DNA of 64,000 nucleotides. Origin: Neobacillus piezotolerans (GTDB lineage: Bacteria > Bacillota > Bacilli > Bacillales > Cytobacillaceae). Positions within the stretch are counted from its first letter, which is position 1, and every line of letters begins with the position of its first letter. Below are positions 26,582 to 35,630 of the stretch, one piece after another. Location: the NCBI RefSeq assembly GCF_003362805.1, contig NZ_QNQT01000001.1:496001-560000 (forward strand), read 5' to 3'. A model generated the notes under the pieces. The model made no database searches and was not told the origin of the DNA. It saw only the letters and a program-made list of their open reading frames with translations. Made by a program: the position numbers and the translations under genes.

Positions 26582-27781
26582 ATGCTGAAAAAAATCCTTA
26601 AATCATATGATTATTCATTGATAGCGGTCATTGCTGTTTTATCAATCTTCGGCTTGGTCATGGTATATAGCGCAAGCATGGCATTTGCGGTGCAAAGGTA
26701 TGGTGTCGCCCCGGACCATTTTTTTCAAAAGCAAAAATTGTTTTTGATCGGGGCAGCGGTTATTTTTTCGTTTTTTGCCTTCTTTCCGTACAAAATCATG
26801 AGAAGCACTAGGCTGCTCGCCCCAATGGTTATGATGTCCCTTTTGGGCCTGGGCGGGATACTCATTTTCGGCAAGGTTGCAGGCAACGCCCAAAGCTGGT
26901 ACCAAGTTGGAGGAGTAAGCATCCAGCCATCCGAGTTCGCGAAGCTCGCGGTCATCATTTACCTCTCGGCAGTTTACGCGAAAAAACAAAGTTATATAAA
27001 TGAATTCAATAAAGGCGTTGTCCCTCCGCTCCTTTACCTTGTGTTCGTCTGCGCTCTTATTATGATTCAGCCGGATTATGGTACTGCAGGAATCATCATC
27101 CTGATTGCAATGGCGATTATCCTGTCCTCAGGGATGAATTGGAAAAACATCTTTAAGTTGATTGGCATTGGGGCGCTCGCCCTTATCGTCTTTTCCCTGG
27201 CCCTTCACGATAAGATATTTTCCGAAGAGAGGCTCCAGAGGGTTACCGTACTCGAGGATCCGTTCAAGGATGAACTGGATGAAGGTTTCCACTTATCCAA
27301 TTCCCTTCTGTCAATCGGATCAGGGGGGATAACAGGCCTTGGATTGGGAAAAGGGGTCCAGAAGCTTGGCTATTTGCCTGAATCCCATACAGATTTCATA
27401 ATCGCCGTCGTCGCGGAGGAGCTCGGGATTGTTGGAGTAGCATTTGTCCTTTTTTGCATCGGATTCATTGTCCTGAAAGGAATCTATATCGGGATGAAAT
27501 GCAAAGACCCGTTTGGCAGCCTCCTTGCACTGGGAATTTCAAGTATGATTGGAATCCAGTCGGCCATTAACCTTGCGGGCGTTTCCGGTATGATTCCGCT
27601 GACAGGGGTTCCACTCCCGTTCGTCAGTTATGGAGGCTCATCCATCATCCAGTTGGCGATTGCGTCGGGAATTCTTGTAAATGTTTCGATGTTTGCCAAT
27701 TACGAAAGGAAATTCAAGGCAAAGCAGGCCCAAAACCCTCCTGCTCCCGCCATGAGTGAACCAATCAGGGCCAGAAGGTAG
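26582..27781 (+). CDS. ftsW: Septal peptidoglycan glycosyltransferase FtsW
   Basis: A 399-residue SEDS-family polymerase with ten predicted membrane helices. Typical sequence blocks are VMVYSAS near residue 25, WYQVGG-SIQPSEFAKL near 106-125, the central FHLSNSLLSIGSGGITGLGLGKGVQKLGYLPE-type region (here split across residues 238-268) with the SHTDFI-AVVAEELG motif, and PLPFVSYGGSS near 345. It works with PBP2B, encoded by pbpB later in this window, at the division septum. In B. subtilis it is followed by pycA, which is missing here. Confidence 0.95.
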   Translation: MLKKILKSYDYSLIAVIAVLSIFGLVMVYSASMAFAVQRYGVAPDHFFQKQKLFLIGAAVIFSFFAFFPYKIMRSTRLLAPMVMMSLLGLGGILIFGKVAGNAQSWYQVGGVSIQPSEFAKLAVIIYLSAVYAKKQSYINEFNKGVVPPLLYLVFVCALIMIQPDYGTAGIIILIAMAIILSSGMNWKNIFKLIGIGALALIVFSLALHDKIFSEERLQRVTVLEDPFKDELDEGFHLSNSLLSIGSGGITGLGLGKGVQKLGYLPESHTDFIIAVVAEELGIVGVAFVLFCIGFIVLKGIYIGMKCKDPFGSLLALGISSMIGIQSAINLAGVSGMIPLTGVPLPFVSYGGSSIIQLAIASGILVNVSMFANYERKFKAKQAQNPPAPAMSEPIRARR

Positions 27782-27824
27782 CCGCCGGACCTAATAAATT
27801 ATCGCCCTCTGTAATAAGCAAACT

Positions 27825-27863
27825 AAAAAGGATGCCTCCAACGCGTGGTGGCATCCTTTTTTT
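27825..27863. terminator. Bidirectional terminator between ftsW and ctaA
   Basis: AAAAAGGATGCC pairs with GGCATCCTTTTT, with an inner CCA/TGG. The ctaA stop codon overlaps its T-tract. Confidence 0.85.
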
Positions 27864-28764
27864 ATTGGCGTTTGCTCCGGTAAACAAGCAGGATAAAGTA
27901 GCTGAACATCCCGAAAAGGCAGGTGATGAAAAACGCATGGGCAAGTGCGATGTAAAGATTCAATCTTGTAAATATAACCAGCGCGCCGGCGATTACCTGG
28001 AGGCTCACAAGGATAAGGGAAATGATCCAACCCCAATAAATCACTTTCTGGTTCCTGTAATTCCGCGCCGCTAGCCAAGCGATATACGCCACCCAAATAA
28101 AAATGATCCCAGCCGCCGCCCGGTGGCCCATTTGCACCCATTCATAAATATTGTCTGGCAGGCTAAAGCCGCTGTTGTTGCACAAAGGCCATTCAGGGCA
28201 TACGAGGCTGGCGTTCATGTGCCTGACAAGGGCGCCAGTATAAATGACGGCATAGCTATAGATGGTCACCCAGATAATATGGAACCTCATTCTCTTATCA
28301 ATTACGAGATTTTCCGCATCAAATTTCTTATCCACTTCAAAAATAAGCAGCGTCAAAAGGAATACGGATGCGAACGAGATTAAAGAAATACCGAAATGAA
28401 GCGCAAGGACAAAATCGGATTGTCCCCAAACAACCGCTGCCGCTCCAATCAAAGCTTGAAGCATGAGAAACGCGAAAGAAAGGATTGCCAGGAATTTGGT
28501 TTCCCTGATATGGCCGATGGCACGCCATGCCCAAACAGAAAGGCCCAATACCATCAAGCCTACTGTTCCTGAAACGAGGCGATGGGCAAGTTCAATGATT
28601 AATTCAGGGGTAACATCGCCAGGCAAAAATTCTCCGTTGCATAACGGCCATGATCTTCCGCAGCCCATTCCTGAATCCGTTTTTGTAACGAGTGCGCCTC
28701 CGAGTAATATAAATACCATTCCAATTGTTGTAGCAACTGCAAACCACTTTAACGAGCGCCGCAA
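27862..28764 (-). CDS. ctaA: Heme A synthase CtaA
   Basis: A 300-residue protein with eight membrane helices in two four-helix halves. Conserved elements are [20 protein letters not shown] near residues 22-42 (the loop Cys pair), the first heme His in ELAHRLVSG near 60, LHFGISL, and in the second half the Cys pair [11 protein letters not shown] and QMGHRAAAG. It oxidises the C8 methyl of heme O made by CtaB. The start is TTG (giving MRRSLKWF), 6 bases after AAGGTG; the frame stays open 72 codons further upstream without family similarity. Confidence 0.93.
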   Translation of the reverse strand: MRRSLKWFAVATTIGMVFILLGGALVTKTDSGMGCGRSWPLCNGEFLPGDVTPELIIELAHRLVSGTVGLMVLGLSVWAWRAIGHIRETKFLAILSFAFLMLQALIGAAAVVWGQSDFVLALHFGISLISFASVFLLTLLIFEVDKKFDAENLVIDKRMRFHIIWVTIYSYAVIYTGALVRHMNASLVCPEWPLCNNSGFSLPDNIYEWVQMGHRAAAGIIFIWVAYIAWLAARNYRNQKVIYWGWIISLILVSLQVIAGALVIFTRLNLYIALAHAFFITCLFGMFSYFILLVYRSKRQ

Positions 28765-28940
28765 AAGATTCACCTTCTTAAAGTTCAATAATTTGTCATA
28801 AAAACTAGTTGTCAGTATAATAAATGGGAGTTGAGGGAAAGGTCCCCATACATAATAGCCAAGTAAAGGAGAAAAGACCAGGGACATGCATGTTTCAAAG
28901 CCTCGACTATGAGGCCTCAATAAATTGACAATCCATGAAC

Positions 28941-28978
28941 GGATATGACATGGCCTAACTATTGGCCGCCTCATATCC
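28941..28978. repeat. Nested inverted repeat upstream of ctaA
   Basis: GGATATGA (28941-28948) and TCATATCC (28971-28978) flank an inner GGCC-N8-GGCC pair. This could be a protein-binding dyad or an RNA hairpin in a long ctaA leader. No T-run follows on either strand, so it is not an intrinsic terminator. Confidence 0.5.
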
Positions 28979-29234
28979 AATTCAATTAATGCGGGAATTT
29001 TCTTTCAATAATTTTGATTTAACCCATTATTATAGTGGAATATAAAAATATTGCCTAAATATAGTATCTTCTCGCAACTATTAGGGAGTGCGGCACCTAT
29101 ATTCATTTTTCCGGTAAAAAAAGGAGCAAACGCCGTCCTTTCCATTGTAACTGATTTAACCTGATGCGGAAACTAAAAATCGTTCAGGTACAAAGAGATG
29201 TTGTCATAAATTTGTTGAATTAAATTCGAAAAAA

Positions 29235-29301
29235 GTTCACAAAAAAGGGATGAAGTGTGATTTAATATACAGAGAAAGCAATTACCTTTTTCTTATATAA
29301 T
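29235..29301 (+). promoter_or_regulatory. Candidate activator-dependent ctaB operon promoter
   Basis: TATAAT at 29296-29301 has no recognisable -35 at the usual distance. Upstream lies GTTCACAAAA (29235-29244), whose complement resembles the ResD motif TTTGTGAA, as part of a TCACA-N14-TGTGA dyad. A weak -35 with an upstream activator site fits the known ResD dependence of cta genes in B. subtilis. The assignment of ResD is inference. Confidence 0.4.
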
Positions 29302-29426
29302 TAACATTATTCTGATAGTGTAAAATAGAACAACCCTATACAGAGAGATACATCACCGACTACCCCTATGGAGGAATTGTCATTTCCGGCGATTCCGGTC
29401 CACTGGGCAGACAGGGAGGAATTAGG

Positions 29427-30359
29427 ATGTCCAATCCAAAGGCGTACAGCGAAGCATCGGTAAACGATGGAATTGGAACAATTGGCCTGGAAAAATCAAC
29501 GGCCTGGAAAGACTTTTTTGCTCTAATAAAAATTGGCATTGTCAATTCGAATTTAATCACTGCATTTACGGGGCTCTGGCTTGCCCTTCATTTTTCAGGC
29601 ATGCGTTTCCTCGACAACCTGGATATCGTATTTTTCACGCTTGCCGGGTCAGCGCTTATTATTGCTGGTTCCTGCAGCATAAATAATTATTATGACCGGG
29701 ATATTGACCCGTATATGGAACGGACGAAGGGACGGCCAACCGTAAACGGCAAGGTTCAGCCTGTCATTGCCCTTGGACTTGGGCTCGCTCTAATCCTTAT
29801 TGGAACCATGTTTTTATTCCTGACTACCACAACAGCGGCAGTGATTGGCATCATTGGCGTTTTCAGCTATGTTGTCCTCTATACAATGTGGTCTAAACGG
29901 CTTTATGTATCCAATACAATCGTTGGAAGCATCTCTGGTGCCGTCCCTCCGCTTATCGGGTGGGCCGCGGTGGATCCTGGCCTCGGGCCAATGGCCTGGG
30001 CGCTATTCGCTTTAATGTTCGCATGGCAGCCCCCGCACTTTTACGCTCTTGCGATGAGGCGTGTGGAAGAATATAGGGCAGCTGGCATTCCTATGCTTCC
30101 AGTTGTGAAAGGCTTTCAGGTAACAAAGCACCATATCGTGATTTGGGTGGCGCTATTGCTCCCAATCCCTTTTTTCCTCGGTTCACTCGGGATCCCATTC
30201 CTGATTCTGGCTACCCTGCTGAACTTAGGCTGGCTGGCATTGGGGATTTATGGATATAAAATCAAAGATGATATTAAATGGGCGAAACTGATGTTTGTCT
30301 ATTCGCTTCAGTACATGACGATTATGTTTGTGGCTATGGTCATTTTCTCAGTCATCTAG
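29427..30359 (+). CDS. ctaB: Protoheme IX farnesyltransferase (heme O synthase)
   Basis: A 310-residue UbiA-family membrane prenyltransferase with about nine helices. The prenyl diphosphate motif [19 protein letters not shown] lies near residues 87-105, and the second polar loop includes [27 protein letters not shown] near 195-225. It adds a farnesyl group to heme B to give heme O, the substrate of CtaA. The start ATG follows AGGGAGGAATTAGG, and it leads the ctaBCDEFG run. Confidence 0.95.
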   Translation: MSNPKAYSEASVNDGIGTIGLEKSTAWKDFFALIKIGIVNSNLITAFTGLWLALHFSGMRFLDNLDIVFFTLAGSALIIAGSCSINNYYDRDIDPYMERTKGRPTVNGKVQPVIALGLGLALILIGTMFLFLTTTTAAVIGIIGVFSYVVLYTMWSKRLYVSNTIVGSISGAVPPLIGWAAVDPGLGPMAWALFALMFAWQPPHFYALAMRRVEEYRAAGIPMLPVVKGFQVTKHHIVIWVALLLPIPFFLGSLGIPFLILATLLNLGWLALGIYGYKIKDDIKWAKLMFVYSLQYMTIMFVAMVIFSVI

Positions 30360-30363
30360 TTTT

Positions 30364-30404
30364 CCCCATAGGGGCTTCCTGCCCAGCAGGAAGGCGGATC
30401 CGCC
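30364..30404 (+). other. Cluster of three hairpins between ctaB and ctaC
   Basis: Three dyads follow one another without gaps: CCCC-ATA-GGGG, CTTCCTGC-CCA-GCAGGAAG, and the palindrome GGCGGATCCGCC. No T-run follows. Placed just after the ctaB stop, they could block 3' exonucleases or mark an mRNA processing site that sets different levels of CtaB and the oxidase subunits. Confidence 0.55.
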
Positions 30405-30446
30405 CACACATTAAGACTTTAATTGAAAGAGGGGTTAGATTAAGCT

Positions 30447-31520
30447 ATGAAAAGGCTTGCAAAATGGCGCTTGTTCCCGTTGTTATCGGCCGTGGCGCTC
30501 ATTCTCTCCGGCTGTGGAGAACCTTATCTATCAGCACTGAGGCCCGCTGGCGAAGTTGCTGAAAGGCAATATTGGCTAATGAAGCTAAGCACCGGGATTA
30601 TGGTTGTGGTTATCCTGGTAGTAACAATTATCTTCCTTATAGTCCTGTTTAAATTCCGTCGCAAACATGACGGGGAAATTCCTAAACAGGTCGAAGGAAA
30701 CCACACAATGGAAATTATCTGGACAGTCATACCTATTGTTTTGCTGTTGATCCTAGCTGTACCAACTGTCGCCGAGACGTTTCATCTCGCTGACGTAAAG
30801 CCAATGGATAAGAAAAACAAGGATGGCACAAGGGACGCGCTTGTTGTCAATGTCCGTGCCAGCCTTTACTGGTGGGAATTCGAATACCCGGATCAAAAAA
30901 TTGTGACAAGCCAGGAACTGGTTGTCCCAACGGATGAAAAAGTATATTTCAACCTTAAGGGATCCGATGTTAAACATTCTTTCTGGATTCCGGCCGCCGG
31001 TGGAAAGATGGATACGAATACCGATACGTTAAACAAGATGTGGCTCGTATTTGACAGCAAGAAAGCGGAAGAAGCGGGCGACCTTTTCTATGGTAAGTGC
31101 GCCGAGCTATGCGGCCCATCCCACGCGTTTATGGATTTCAAGGTGAAGGCGCTCCCACGTGCTGAGTTTGACAAGTGGGTTGCTTCCATGCAAGACGTCA
31201 AGGAGCCGGTCAAGGCGGAAACCGCCGACGCGCAGGCAGGGCAGGAAATCTTCAATAAAAGCTGTATCGGCTGCCACGCAGTAACACCTGCCAATACGAC
31301 TCCTGAAGCCGCAAGGAAAGGCCCGAACCTGACCAATTTTGGCGACCGTACACGTGTCGCGGGCATTTTGGAACATGATGAAGAAAACTTGAAGAACTGG
31401 ATTAAAGACCCTGAAAAATATAAGCCAGGAAACCTGATGTCCGGTGCTTATGGAGAACTTGAGCCCGAACAGCTCGACCAGCTTGCTGCTTATTTGATGG
31501 GATTGAAAGTCCAGGATTAA
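30447..31520 (+). CDS. ctaC: Cytochrome caa3 oxidase subunit II with fused cytochrome c
   Basis: A 357-residue lipoprotein: lipobox L-S-G-C near residue 25, two membrane helices (about 45-70 and 90-110), then an outer CuA cupredoxin domain with CAELCGPSHAFM near 220-231 (Cys, Glu, Cys, His, Met ligands). A C-terminal cytochrome c domain follows, with CIGCH near 275 and a Met ligand in NLMSGAYG near 333. The fusion identifies caa3-type oxidase, which takes electrons from cytochrome c. Confidence 0.96.
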   Translation: MKRLAKWRLFPLLSAVALILSGCGEPYLSALRPAGEVAERQYWLMKLSTGIMVVVILVVTIIFLIVLFKFRRKHDGEIPKQVEGNHTMEIIWTVIPIVLLLILAVPTVAETFHLADVKPMDKKNKDGTRDALVVNVRASLYWWEFEYPDQKIVTSQELVVPTDEKVYFNLKGSDVKHSFWIPAAGGKMDTNTDTLNKMWLVFDSKKAEEAGDLFYGKCAELCGPSHAFMDFKVKALPRAEFDKWVASMQDVKEPVKAETADAQAGQEIFNKSCIGCHAVTPANTTPEAARKGPNLTNFGDRTRVAGILEHDEENLKNWIKDPEKYKPGNLMSGAYGELEPEQLDQLAAYLMGLKVQD

Positions 31521-31549
31521 CCTGGGATTGTTGAAAGGGAGGTAAAACT

Positions 31550-33421
31550 GTGAGTACCTACGCTCAAAAAAGGGGATTCGGCGCAGTTTTATGGGATTAT
31601 TTAACGACTGTCGACCATAAAAAAATTGCAATCCTTTACTTAATCGCAGGCGGATTTTTCTTTCTCGTCGGCGGTTTGGAAGCGATGTTCATCCGCATCC
31701 AGCTAATTCGCCCCGACAATAACTTTGTATCGGCGGGAGCATTTAACGAAATTATCACAATGCACGGAACGACGATGATTTTCCTCGCGGCGATGCCGTT
31801 GCTATTTGCTTTTATGAACGCCGTGGTGCCTCTGCAGATTGGAGCGCGTGACGTCGCGTTTCCATTCGTGAACGCACTTGGCTTCTGGCTGTTCTTTTTT
31901 GGAGGTCTTTTCCTCAACCTATCCTGGTTTCTCGACAACGCACCGGATGCGGGCTGGACTTCTTACGCATCACTGGCGACACACAGTAAGGGACACGGGA
32001 TTGACTTCTATGTGCTGGGATTGCAAATTTCCGGTTTTGGTACGCTGATGGCGGGAATTAACTTCCTTGTAACTATTATTAACATGCGCGCCCCAGGAAT
32101 GACCTACATGAGGATGCCGCTGTTTACCTGGTCTACATTTGTAGCTTCCGCTCTTATTCTGTTCGCTTTCCCACCGCTTACAGTAGGTTTGACATTGATG
32201 ATGTTTGACCGGATGTTCGGCGCTAACTTCTTTGATGTTGCAAATGGCGGAAATACTGTTATATGGGAGCATTTATTCTGGATCTTCGGGCACCCTGAAG
32301 TTTACATCCTGGTTCTTCCGGCATTCGGTATTTTCTCGGAAATCTTCAGTATTTTCTCGAGAAAGCGCCTATTTGGTTATTCGTCAATGGTATTCGCAAC
32401 CGTTCTGATTGGTTTCCTCGGGTTCATGGTTTGGGCCCACCATATGTTTACAACTGGACTTGGTCCGGTCGCAAACGCTATTTTCGCTGTTGCTACAATG
32501 GCTATCGCTGTACCGACAGGAATCAAAATTTTCAACTGGCTGTTTACGATGTGGGGAGGAAGCATTAAGTTTACGACGCCTATGTACTGGGCTGTCGCAT
32601 TCATTCCTTCGTTCGTTATGGGGGGCGTCACCGGCATCATGCTGGCGTCAGCAGCCCAGGATTACCAGTACCATGATACTTATTTCGTTGTAGCCCACTT
32701 CCACTATGTAATCGTCGGCGGCGTTGTGTTTGCCCTTATTGCCGGGACGCATCTATGGTGGCCGAAGATGTTTGGGACAATGCTCAACGAAACAATGGGT
32801 AAAATTACATTCTGGCTATTCTTTATCGGTTTCCATTTAACATTCTTTATCCAGCACTTCCTTGGACTGATGGGAATGCCGCGCCGGATCTTTACGTTCC
32901 TGCCGAACCAGGGGCTTGAAACGGGGAACTTGGTAAGTTCGATAGGGGCGTTCTTTATGGCGGCTGGGGTTATCGTAATGCTTTATAACATAGTTGCCAC
33001 ACAAGTCAGGAATGAGCGCATTGGAAATGATCCTTGGGAGGACGGAAGGACCCTCGAATGGTCAATTTCTTCTCCGGCTCCATTCTATAACTTTAAGCAG
33101 CTTCCGCTTGTCCGCGGCCTAGATGCATTATGGCTGGAAAAAATGGAAGGCAAAAAAGGCATGATGCCGGCCGAACCGCTTGGCGACATTCATATGCCGA
33201 ATTCATCCTTTGTGCCGGTTGTCATGTCGTTCGGGTTCTTCGTTGCCGCTTTCGGCGCTCTTTACCGCCCGGACGGGTATGCGTGGGCGCTTCCTGTATT
33301 GATTATCGGGCTTCTGATTTCCTTTGGCGCAATGATTTTCCGTTCCGTCAAGGACGACCATGGATTCCATATCCATAAGGAAGACCTGATCGATAAAAAT
33401 GACAAGGGGGTTGAGGCATAA
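31550..33421 (+). CDS. ctaD: Cytochrome caa3 oxidase subunit I
   Basis: A 623-residue heme-copper oxidase core. The heme a His lies in ITMHGTTMIFL near residue 70, the CuB His and the crosslinked Tyr in WIFGHPEVYILVLPAFG near 243-259, two further CuB His in VWAHHMFTTGL near 292, and the heme His pair in VAHFHYVIVGG near 381-391. It has 12 core helices plus extra C-terminal segments, as usual for Bacillus subunit I. GTG start after GGGAGGT. The stop shares its last base with the ctaE start (TAATG). Confidence 0.97.
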   Translation: MSTYAQKRGFGAVLWDYLTTVDHKKIAILYLIAGGFFFLVGGLEAMFIRIQLIRPDNNFVSAGAFNEIITMHGTTMIFLAAMPLLFAFMNAVVPLQIGARDVAFPFVNALGFWLFFFGGLFLNLSWFLDNAPDAGWTSYASLATHSKGHGIDFYVLGLQISGFGTLMAGINFLVTIINMRAPGMTYMRMPLFTWSTFVASALILFAFPPLTVGLTLMMFDRMFGANFFDVANGGNTVIWEHLFWIFGHPEVYILVLPAFGIFSEIFSIFSRKRLFGYSSMVFATVLIGFLGFMVWAHHMFTTGLGPVANAIFAVATMAIAVPTGIKIFNWLFTMWGGSIKFTTPMYWAVAFIPSFVMGGVTGIMLASAAQDYQYHDTYFVVAHFHYVIVGGVVFALIAGTHLWWPKMFGTMLNETMGKITFWLFFIGFHLTFFIQHFLGLMGMPRRIFTFLPNQGLETGNLVSSIGAFFMAAGVIVMLYNIVATQVRNERIGNDPWEDGRTLEWSISSPAPFYNFKQLPLVRGLDALWLEKMEGKKGMMPAEPLGDIHMPNSSFVPVVMSFGFFVAAFGALYRPDGYAWALPVLIIGLLISFGAMIFRSVKDDHGFHIHKEDLIDKNDKGVEA

Positions 33422-34050
33422 TGCAAACTGAAGAAAAATTGACGTTTGAAACTTGGCCTGCCCTCCCTGAAAAAGCAACGCTTGAAGGTAAAAATAAGTT
33501 TTTGGGTTTTTGGCTTTTCCTTGGCGGCGAAACGGTTCTGTTCGCTTCCCTGTTTGCGACCTATCTTGCCTTGAAAGACAAGGTGCCAGATGATACCCAT
33601 CATCTGGCGGCGGAAATTTTCGATCTTCCGCTGACTTTTGTCGCGACCATGCTCCTGTTGACAAGCTCGCTCACAAGCGTGTATGCGATGTATCATATGA
33701 AAAACTTTGCTTTCAACAAGATGATGCTTTGGCTCGGCGTGACAGTTGCCCTTGGCCTTGGCTTCCTTGGCCTTGAAATCTATGAATTCAACCACTATGT
33801 CCATGAATACGGACATACATTTACAAGTTCCGCTTTTGGATCCGCGTTCTATTCACTCGTTGGATTCCACGGTGCACACGTTGTTTTCGGCCTTGTATGG
33901 ATAACTACATTAATGATCCGCAACGCGAAGCGAGGGCTTAGCCTTTACAACGCGCCTAAGTTTTACCTAGCGAGTCTGTACTGGCACTTCATCGACGTTG
34001 TATGGGTATTCATCTTTACAGTAGTTTATTTAATGGGAATGGTGGGATAA
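33421..34050 (+). CDS. ctaE: Cytochrome caa3 oxidase subunit III
   Basis: A 209-residue protein with five membrane helices in the heme-copper subunit III fold (FLGFWLFLGGETVLFASLFATY at the first helix, HGAHVVFGLVWITTLMIR near residue 150 and YWHFIDVVWVFIF near 188). It overlaps the ctaD stop by one base, indicating translational coupling. It stabilises the oxidase core. Confidence 0.96.
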   Translation: MQTEEKLTFETWPALPEKATLEGKNKFLGFWLFLGGETVLFASLFATYLALKDKVPDDTHHLAAEIFDLPLTFVATMLLLTSSLTSVYAMYHMKNFAFNKMMLWLGVTVALGLGFLGLEIYEFNHYVHEYGHTFTSSAFGSAFYSLVGFHGAHVVFGLVWITTLMIRNAKRGLSLYNAPKFYLASLYWHFIDVVWVFIFTVVYLMGMVG

Positions 34051-34054
34051 ACTG

Positions 34055-34390
34055 ATGGCGAATCAAAATTTGAACTCAGGGAACCCAAGAATCGACCTTG
34101 CCTACAGGAAGCGTAAAAGCAAAGAGGAGATGCGTTATCAGATCATCTCCTTCTCAATGATGCTGTTTTTAACGTTCATTGCTTTTGCTGCTGTAGGAAT
34201 GGGGAGTTTCTCCAGCTGGTTTACTATTCCCCTGATTTTGCTTCTTGCCGCGGTGCAAGTAGTTTTCCAGCTGTATTATTTCATGCATATGAGCCATAAA
34301 GGACATGAAGCGCCTGCTTTGTTCCTGTATACAGGCCTCTTGATCGGCCTCATTACAATCCTGGCCTTCATGACAATCATTTGGTGGTAA
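34055..34390 (+). CDS. ctaF: Cytochrome caa3 oxidase subunit IV
   Basis: A 111-residue protein with three membrane helices and a polar N-terminus rich in Lys/Arg. The third-helix sequence FQLYYFMHMSHKGHE is typical of the COX4_pro subunit IV family. It follows ctaE by 4 bases. Gene order and size match B. subtilis ctaF. Confidence 0.93.
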   Translation: MANQNLNSGNPRIDLAYRKRKSKEEMRYQIISFSMMLFLTFIAFAAVGMGSFSSWFTIPLILLLAAVQVVFQLYYFMHMSHKGHEAPALFLYTGLLIGLITILAFMTIIWW

Positions 34391-34395
34391 AAAGA

Positions 34396-34470
34396 AAAGC
34401 GCAAGCGCCCTGCGCTGTAGCTAGACAAAGAAAAGCGCAAACGCCCGTTTAGCGCAGTGGCAGGGCAAAA
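34396..34470. repeat. Tandem GCGC-rich intergenic repeat units
   Basis: Two units each starting AAAAGCGCAA(G/A)CGCC, at 34396 and 34432, lie between ctaF and ctaG, each with a following GCGC stretch able to pair back (for example AAGCGC with GCGCTG). They resemble the short palindromic AAAAGCGCAAGCGCC elements often scattered between Bacillaceae genes. A related GGCGCTTGCGCA stretch lies near 43039. Confidence 0.55.
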
Positions 34471-34494
34471 TGATAAATCCTAATTTTAGACTGG

Positions 34495-34521
34495 AAAATC
34501 GGCTTGAGGCCGATTTTCTTT
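34495..34521 (+). terminator. Terminator between ctaF and ctaG
   Basis: AAAATCGGC/GCCGATTTT with a 5-base loop, then CTTTTT. It implies ctaG has its own promoter or depends on partial readthrough. Confidence 0.8.
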
Positions 34522-34618
34522 TTATGGACCGACATACTAAGGGAATTGCTTCCTTTGCTATCCGATATTCCATTGGCTATAATTTAAGTGGAACAAACTT
34601 TTAAGAGGTGATGATGCG

Positions 34619-35512
34619 GTGCTTACACTAGACATTTTTGGATTTCAAGCACTATGGAGCCCGTACTTTTTACTATCAATTGTGGTTTTGACCGTGGCCT
34701 ATTTTCTACTCACTGTAAACTTTAGGGGGCGTTTCACGGAAAGTGAACCATTAACAGCCAAACAGGCATCCTACTTTGTCACCGCAATGATTTTGATTTA
34801 TGCCATTAAAGGGTCTCCCCTTGACTTGATGGGGCACATAACTTTATGGGCGCACATGATCCAAATGGCATCCTTGTACCTGATCGTACCGCCTCTATTG
34901 GTAATGGGAATTCCGCCATGGCTTTGGAGGGCGGTGCTGGGGGTGCCAGTTGTCAGCACAATCTTCTCATTTATGACGAAGCCATTGATTGCGTTGGTTC
35001 TATTTAACGGTTTGTTTTCCATTTACCATATCCCATTGGTTTTTGATACGGTGAAGCAATCCATGCTCCTGCATGCGGGTTATACAGGTATGCTGTTCTT
35101 CCTGGCAATCATAATGTGGTGGCCGATTGTCGCCGTTTTGCCGGACCATCAGTCGTTAAGCGGGCTGAAAAAAGTCGGTTACATCTTTGCCGACGGGATA
35201 TTAATCACGCCTGCCTGCGCGCTGATAATCTTTTCGAATAGTCCGCTATACGCCACATTTTCCGATCCCGTGCTCTGGGCAAAGTCGATGGAACTTTGTG
35301 TCTCACCAACACTGCTTGCCGGGCTTGATTTGAGCGGGCCGGAAATGTTCAGTTCAATGAGCCTTCTCGAAGACCAGAGGCTAGGCGGTGTCGTTATGAA
35401 AATAATCCAGGAAGTTGTTTATGCTGTATTCTTAGGAAAAGTATTTTTTGAGTGGTACCGGAAGGAGCAAACAGGGATTGATCCCGAGCCCGAACCGATC
35501 GTAGCTGAGTAA
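34619..35512 (+). CDS. ctaG: Cytochrome c oxidase assembly factor CtaG
   Basis: A 297-residue caa3_CtaG family membrane protein with seven helices; HITLWAHMIQMASLYLIVPPLLVMG near residues 72-96 carries the His residues thought to matter for copper delivery, and HAGYTGMLFFLAIIMWWPI near 143-161 is also typical. It is required for active caa3 oxidase in B. subtilis, probably for CuB insertion. GTG start after AAGAGGTGATG. Confidence 0.93.
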   Translation: MLTLDIFGFQALWSPYFLLSIVVLTVAYFLLTVNFRGRFTESEPLTAKQASYFVTAMILIYAIKGSPLDLMGHITLWAHMIQMASLYLIVPPLLVMGIPPWLWRAVLGVPVVSTIFSFMTKPLIALVLFNGLFSIYHIPLVFDTVKQSMLLHAGYTGMLFFLAIIMWWPIVAVLPDHQSLSGLKKVGYIFADGILITPACALIIFSNSPLYATFSDPVLWAKSMELCVSPTLLAGLDLSGPEMFSSMSLLEDQRLGGVVMKIIQEVVYAVFLGKVFFEWYRKEQTGIDPEPEPIVAE

Positions 35513-35534
35513 AGTCCCCTAGTAGGGGGCTTTT
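35511..35534 (+). terminator. Terminator overlapping the ctaG stop
   Basis: AAAGTCCCCT and AGGGGGCTTT (one G-U pair) around AGT, then T. The left arm begins inside the TAA stop codon. Confidence 0.75.
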
Positions 35535-35630
35535 CGTTTGCATGGGAGCGGAAAGACGGTCAACGGGTTTGAAAATTGGAAACAACTCGTCTAAAATTAT
35601 TATAGAATAAATGATTGTGAGGATTTAACC

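Larger units (their letters stand above)
28765..29426. other. Divergent regulatory region between ctaA and ctaB
   Basis: This 662-base interval contains no convincing gene. It holds a 38-bp nested inverted repeat at 28941-28978, a TCACA-N14-TGTGA inverted repeat at 29237-29260 and a TATAAT box at 29296-29301. In B. subtilis ctaA and ctaB are also divergent and ResD-dependent. A minus-strand open frame through the left part lacks similarity to CtaA and is probably fortuitous. Confidence 0.5.

Noticed and set aside
28765-28980. 72-codon N-terminal extension of ctaA
   Set aside because: The extension does not resemble CtaA, crosses an inverted repeat, and a well-spaced TTG with AAGGTG gives the usual length.
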